This document shows, piece after piece, positions 19,562-20,697 of a stretch of DNA of 20,697 bases. This DNA comes from Silene noctiflora. Lineage: Eukaryota > Streptophyta > Magnoliopsida > Caryophyllales > Caryophyllaceae. The DNA lies in assembly GCA_009801015.1 (NCBI GenBank), contig VHZZ01008160.1, positions 52,230 through 72,926 on the forward strand, written 5' to 3'. The notes under the pieces are model-generated. The model saw only the letters and a list, made by a program, of their open reading frames with translations. It searched no databases and was not told where the DNA came from. Made by a program: the position numbers and the translations under genes. Each line of letters starts with the position of its first letter. The stretch's first letter is position 1.

Positions 19562-19735
19562 GTGAAGTCACTTGCGGGAGTAGCTTCACGCCCTTGATTC
19601 GCCCTCCGTGGAATCCGCCACGGGAGGGGATGTGCACATTAATGAACATGGGTTATCGCTCGGTATGATGAGCGGGGATTTGGTGGGTACGGCTACGGTC
19701 CCCCACTGGCAGGGCTACACACGTTGGGTGTGTAG
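19562..19735 (+). repeat. Cluster of stem-loops in the LTR
   Basis: Five stems lie in a row. GTGAAG/CTTCAC spans 19562-19589. CCCTCCGTGG/CCACGGGAGGG spans 19602-19628 with one bulged G. CGCTC/GAGCG spans 19657-19674. GTGGG/CCCAC spans 19683-19706. CTACACAC/GTGTGTAG spans 19715-19735 with a 5-base loop. The palindrome ATGTGCACAT sits at 19630-19639. The stretch is richer in G and C than the flanks. A structured RNA or a protein-binding region is possible; no known riboswitch or RNA gene was recognised. Confidence 0.6.
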
Positions 19736-20180
19736 TTAGTAATGTGGAGTGATGTGGAGTGATGTGGTGTGATGGAGGAGATGATGTGGTAATGCTATGT
19801 TGTTGCTTATTTGGTTGTCGTGACAGTAACTGACCCCGTGTTGTGTTTTGTAACTGTGATGATCCATTCGGGGATGGTGAGCAGATGTCGAGCAGGTATA
19901 GCTTTGATGCGCATGGGATGGCTGGGCAATCACCTTGATAGAGAGTCTTCCGCTGTGTCGTGTCTTACGGTAGTTGGTTTTTGAGACTTGTATTTCAGTT
20001 GGTTTTGTTAAACAGTTTTGTTAGACAGTTTGATAAACGATGTAATCGCTAAATTCTTTATTTAAAGTTGTTTCGTTATTGTCTTATGATTATCATTGCC
20101 TCGGGAAACCGAAATGGTAACATCCCTATGCCTAAGGTGGCCTTGGTAAGGCACTTTTGGAGTATGGGGGTGATACAAAG

Positions 20181-20192
20181 TGGTATGAGAGC
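20181..20192 (+). promoter_or_regulatory. Primer binding site (initiator tRNA-Met)
   Basis: TGGTATGAGAGC differs by one base from TGGTATCAGAGC, the site complementary to the 3' end of initiator methionine tRNA used by many plant LTR retrotransposons. It starts three bases after the LTR end. This site would prime minus-strand DNA synthesis. The mismatch may mean some decay or just natural variation. Confidence 0.75.
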
Positions 20193-20638
20193 GACAATCC
20201 TGGAACCTAAGCAAATGAACCCAATGAACTTAGAGAGTCAAATAAAATGAACCCGGGGTAGAAGTGTCAGGAGCTCATGCAAAGGCTTGGGAGACGTCCC
20301 AAGGTCGCGTTTTCGTCCTACAACTTCAAACCGGTCACAATGGGGTGTCAAGGGATCGTTATGTGCTAATGTGGAAGTATATGTATATGTATGAATGGCA
20401 TGTGGTATGAAGTAAAGATGTTGGTCGTATATGATGCATGATGTTGGAGAAGGTGGAATGGAATGTGTATATCTATGCATGGTGATATATGATGTTGTGG
20501 TTAGTATATGATTTCTATATGTGAAATGATGAGGTTGTATTTGAGGTTGATAGTATGCATGTATAAGCTTTATATGTGTGATGGTTAATGCCGTAATATA
20601 GTTAGAGATAGCATGCGGGTAGTTTAATAGTCAGCATG

Positions 20639-20688
20639 ACTCGATCGAGTGGGTGGAACTCGATCGAGTAGGCAGGACTCGACCGAGT
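20639..20688 (+). repeat. Second ACTCGATCGAGT array in the leader
   Basis: ACTCGATCGAGT starts at 20639 and 20658, and ACTCGACCGAGT at 20677, all exactly 19 bases apart with 7-base spacers. The array probably continues beyond the window. It repeats the motif of the LTR array at 18875-19017 outside the LTR. Confidence 0.85.
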
Positions 20689-20697
20689 GGGCTGAGC

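Larger units (their letters stand above)
18844..20177 (+). mobile_element. 5' LTR of a young LTR retrotransposon
   Basis: The segment begins TGTAATAC and ends TGATACA, giving the TG...CA ends and TGTA/TACA inverted repeat expected of an LTR. Three bases later comes a primer binding site, which fixes the orientation and the right border. At 1334 bases it is long, as in many Ty3/gypsy elements. It contains the palindrome array (18875-19017), a cluster of stem-loops (19562-19735) and a TATA-like TATATAAT at 19485-19492. The left border rests on the TG start and similarity to the older LTR. The 3' LTR is outside the window, so the target duplication cannot be checked. Confidence 0.7.
20178..20697 (+). 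mobile_element. Internal leader of the LTR retrotransposon (runs off the window)
   Basis: This is the region after the primer binding site and before gag, which must lie beyond the right edge. No gag, protease or polymerase motif can be read in the 520 bases present. The short plus-strand frame at 20068-20250 crosses the LTR border and is not a gene. The last 60 bases carry a second array of ACTCGATCGAGT palindromes. Confidence 0.6.

Noticed and set aside
19446..19933. Histidine-rich minus-strand frames
   Set aside because: They come from GTG/ATG-rich LTR sequence (GATGTGGTG-like words read backwards), not from a protein gene.
1..20697. tRNA or rRNA genes
   Set aside because: No B-box-like GGTTCGAATCC word with a matching A box and cloverleaf, and no rRNA-like conserved block, could be found by eye.

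Overview
The window looks like nuclear DNA of a flowering plant. It is AT-rich with little coding capacity and many transposon-derived repeats, and its one clear gene has plant-type introns and a plant-specific protein. The ACTCGATCGAGT palindromes in the long terminal repeat, together with the MITE ends (termini built on GACGGATATTATCCGTC and GAGAGACGGT), remind me of Caryophyllales, perhaps Caryophyllaceae. That placement is from memory and is an inference.

Layout. 1-159 is the 3' end of a Helitron. 160-6119 is intergenic, with cryptic simple repeats, a SINE-derived fragment and several MITE-like elements. 6120-7155 is the only confidently called gene: a two-exon, 242-residue WW-domain protein of the CFL1 (CURLY FLAG LEAF1) type, with a TATA box and poly(A) signal. 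7160-9277 is intergenic and holds a minus-strand Helitron end. 9278-10790 holds a MITE and then a strongly AT-rich tandem repeat of about 160 bp with a Helitron 5' terminus inside it. 10791-17000 is low-coding sequence with weak hints of a minus-strand transcription unit: a possible first-exon donor near 16899, a possible terminal exon at 13983-14258 encoding a membrane helix, and a poly(A) signal at 13778.

17026-20697 is a stack of mobile elements. It starts with a Stowaway MITE with TA duplications and a second MITE flanked by CATGTTA. Next is an old degenerate LTR (from about 17629) that was hit by a hAT-like MITE with a perfect 8-bp target duplication. The old LTR is then interrupted by a younger LTR retrotransposon (5' LTR 18844-20177, primer binding site 20181-20192, leader running off the window).

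The most unusual signals are in that retrotransposon. It has arrays of a 12-bp perfect palindrome spaced 19-21 bp apart, present both in the LTR and in the leader. It also has a run of stem-loops in the LTR, one of which appears in the older LTR with different but still complementary arms. I see no multi-gene system, CRISPR array, rRNA or tRNA.
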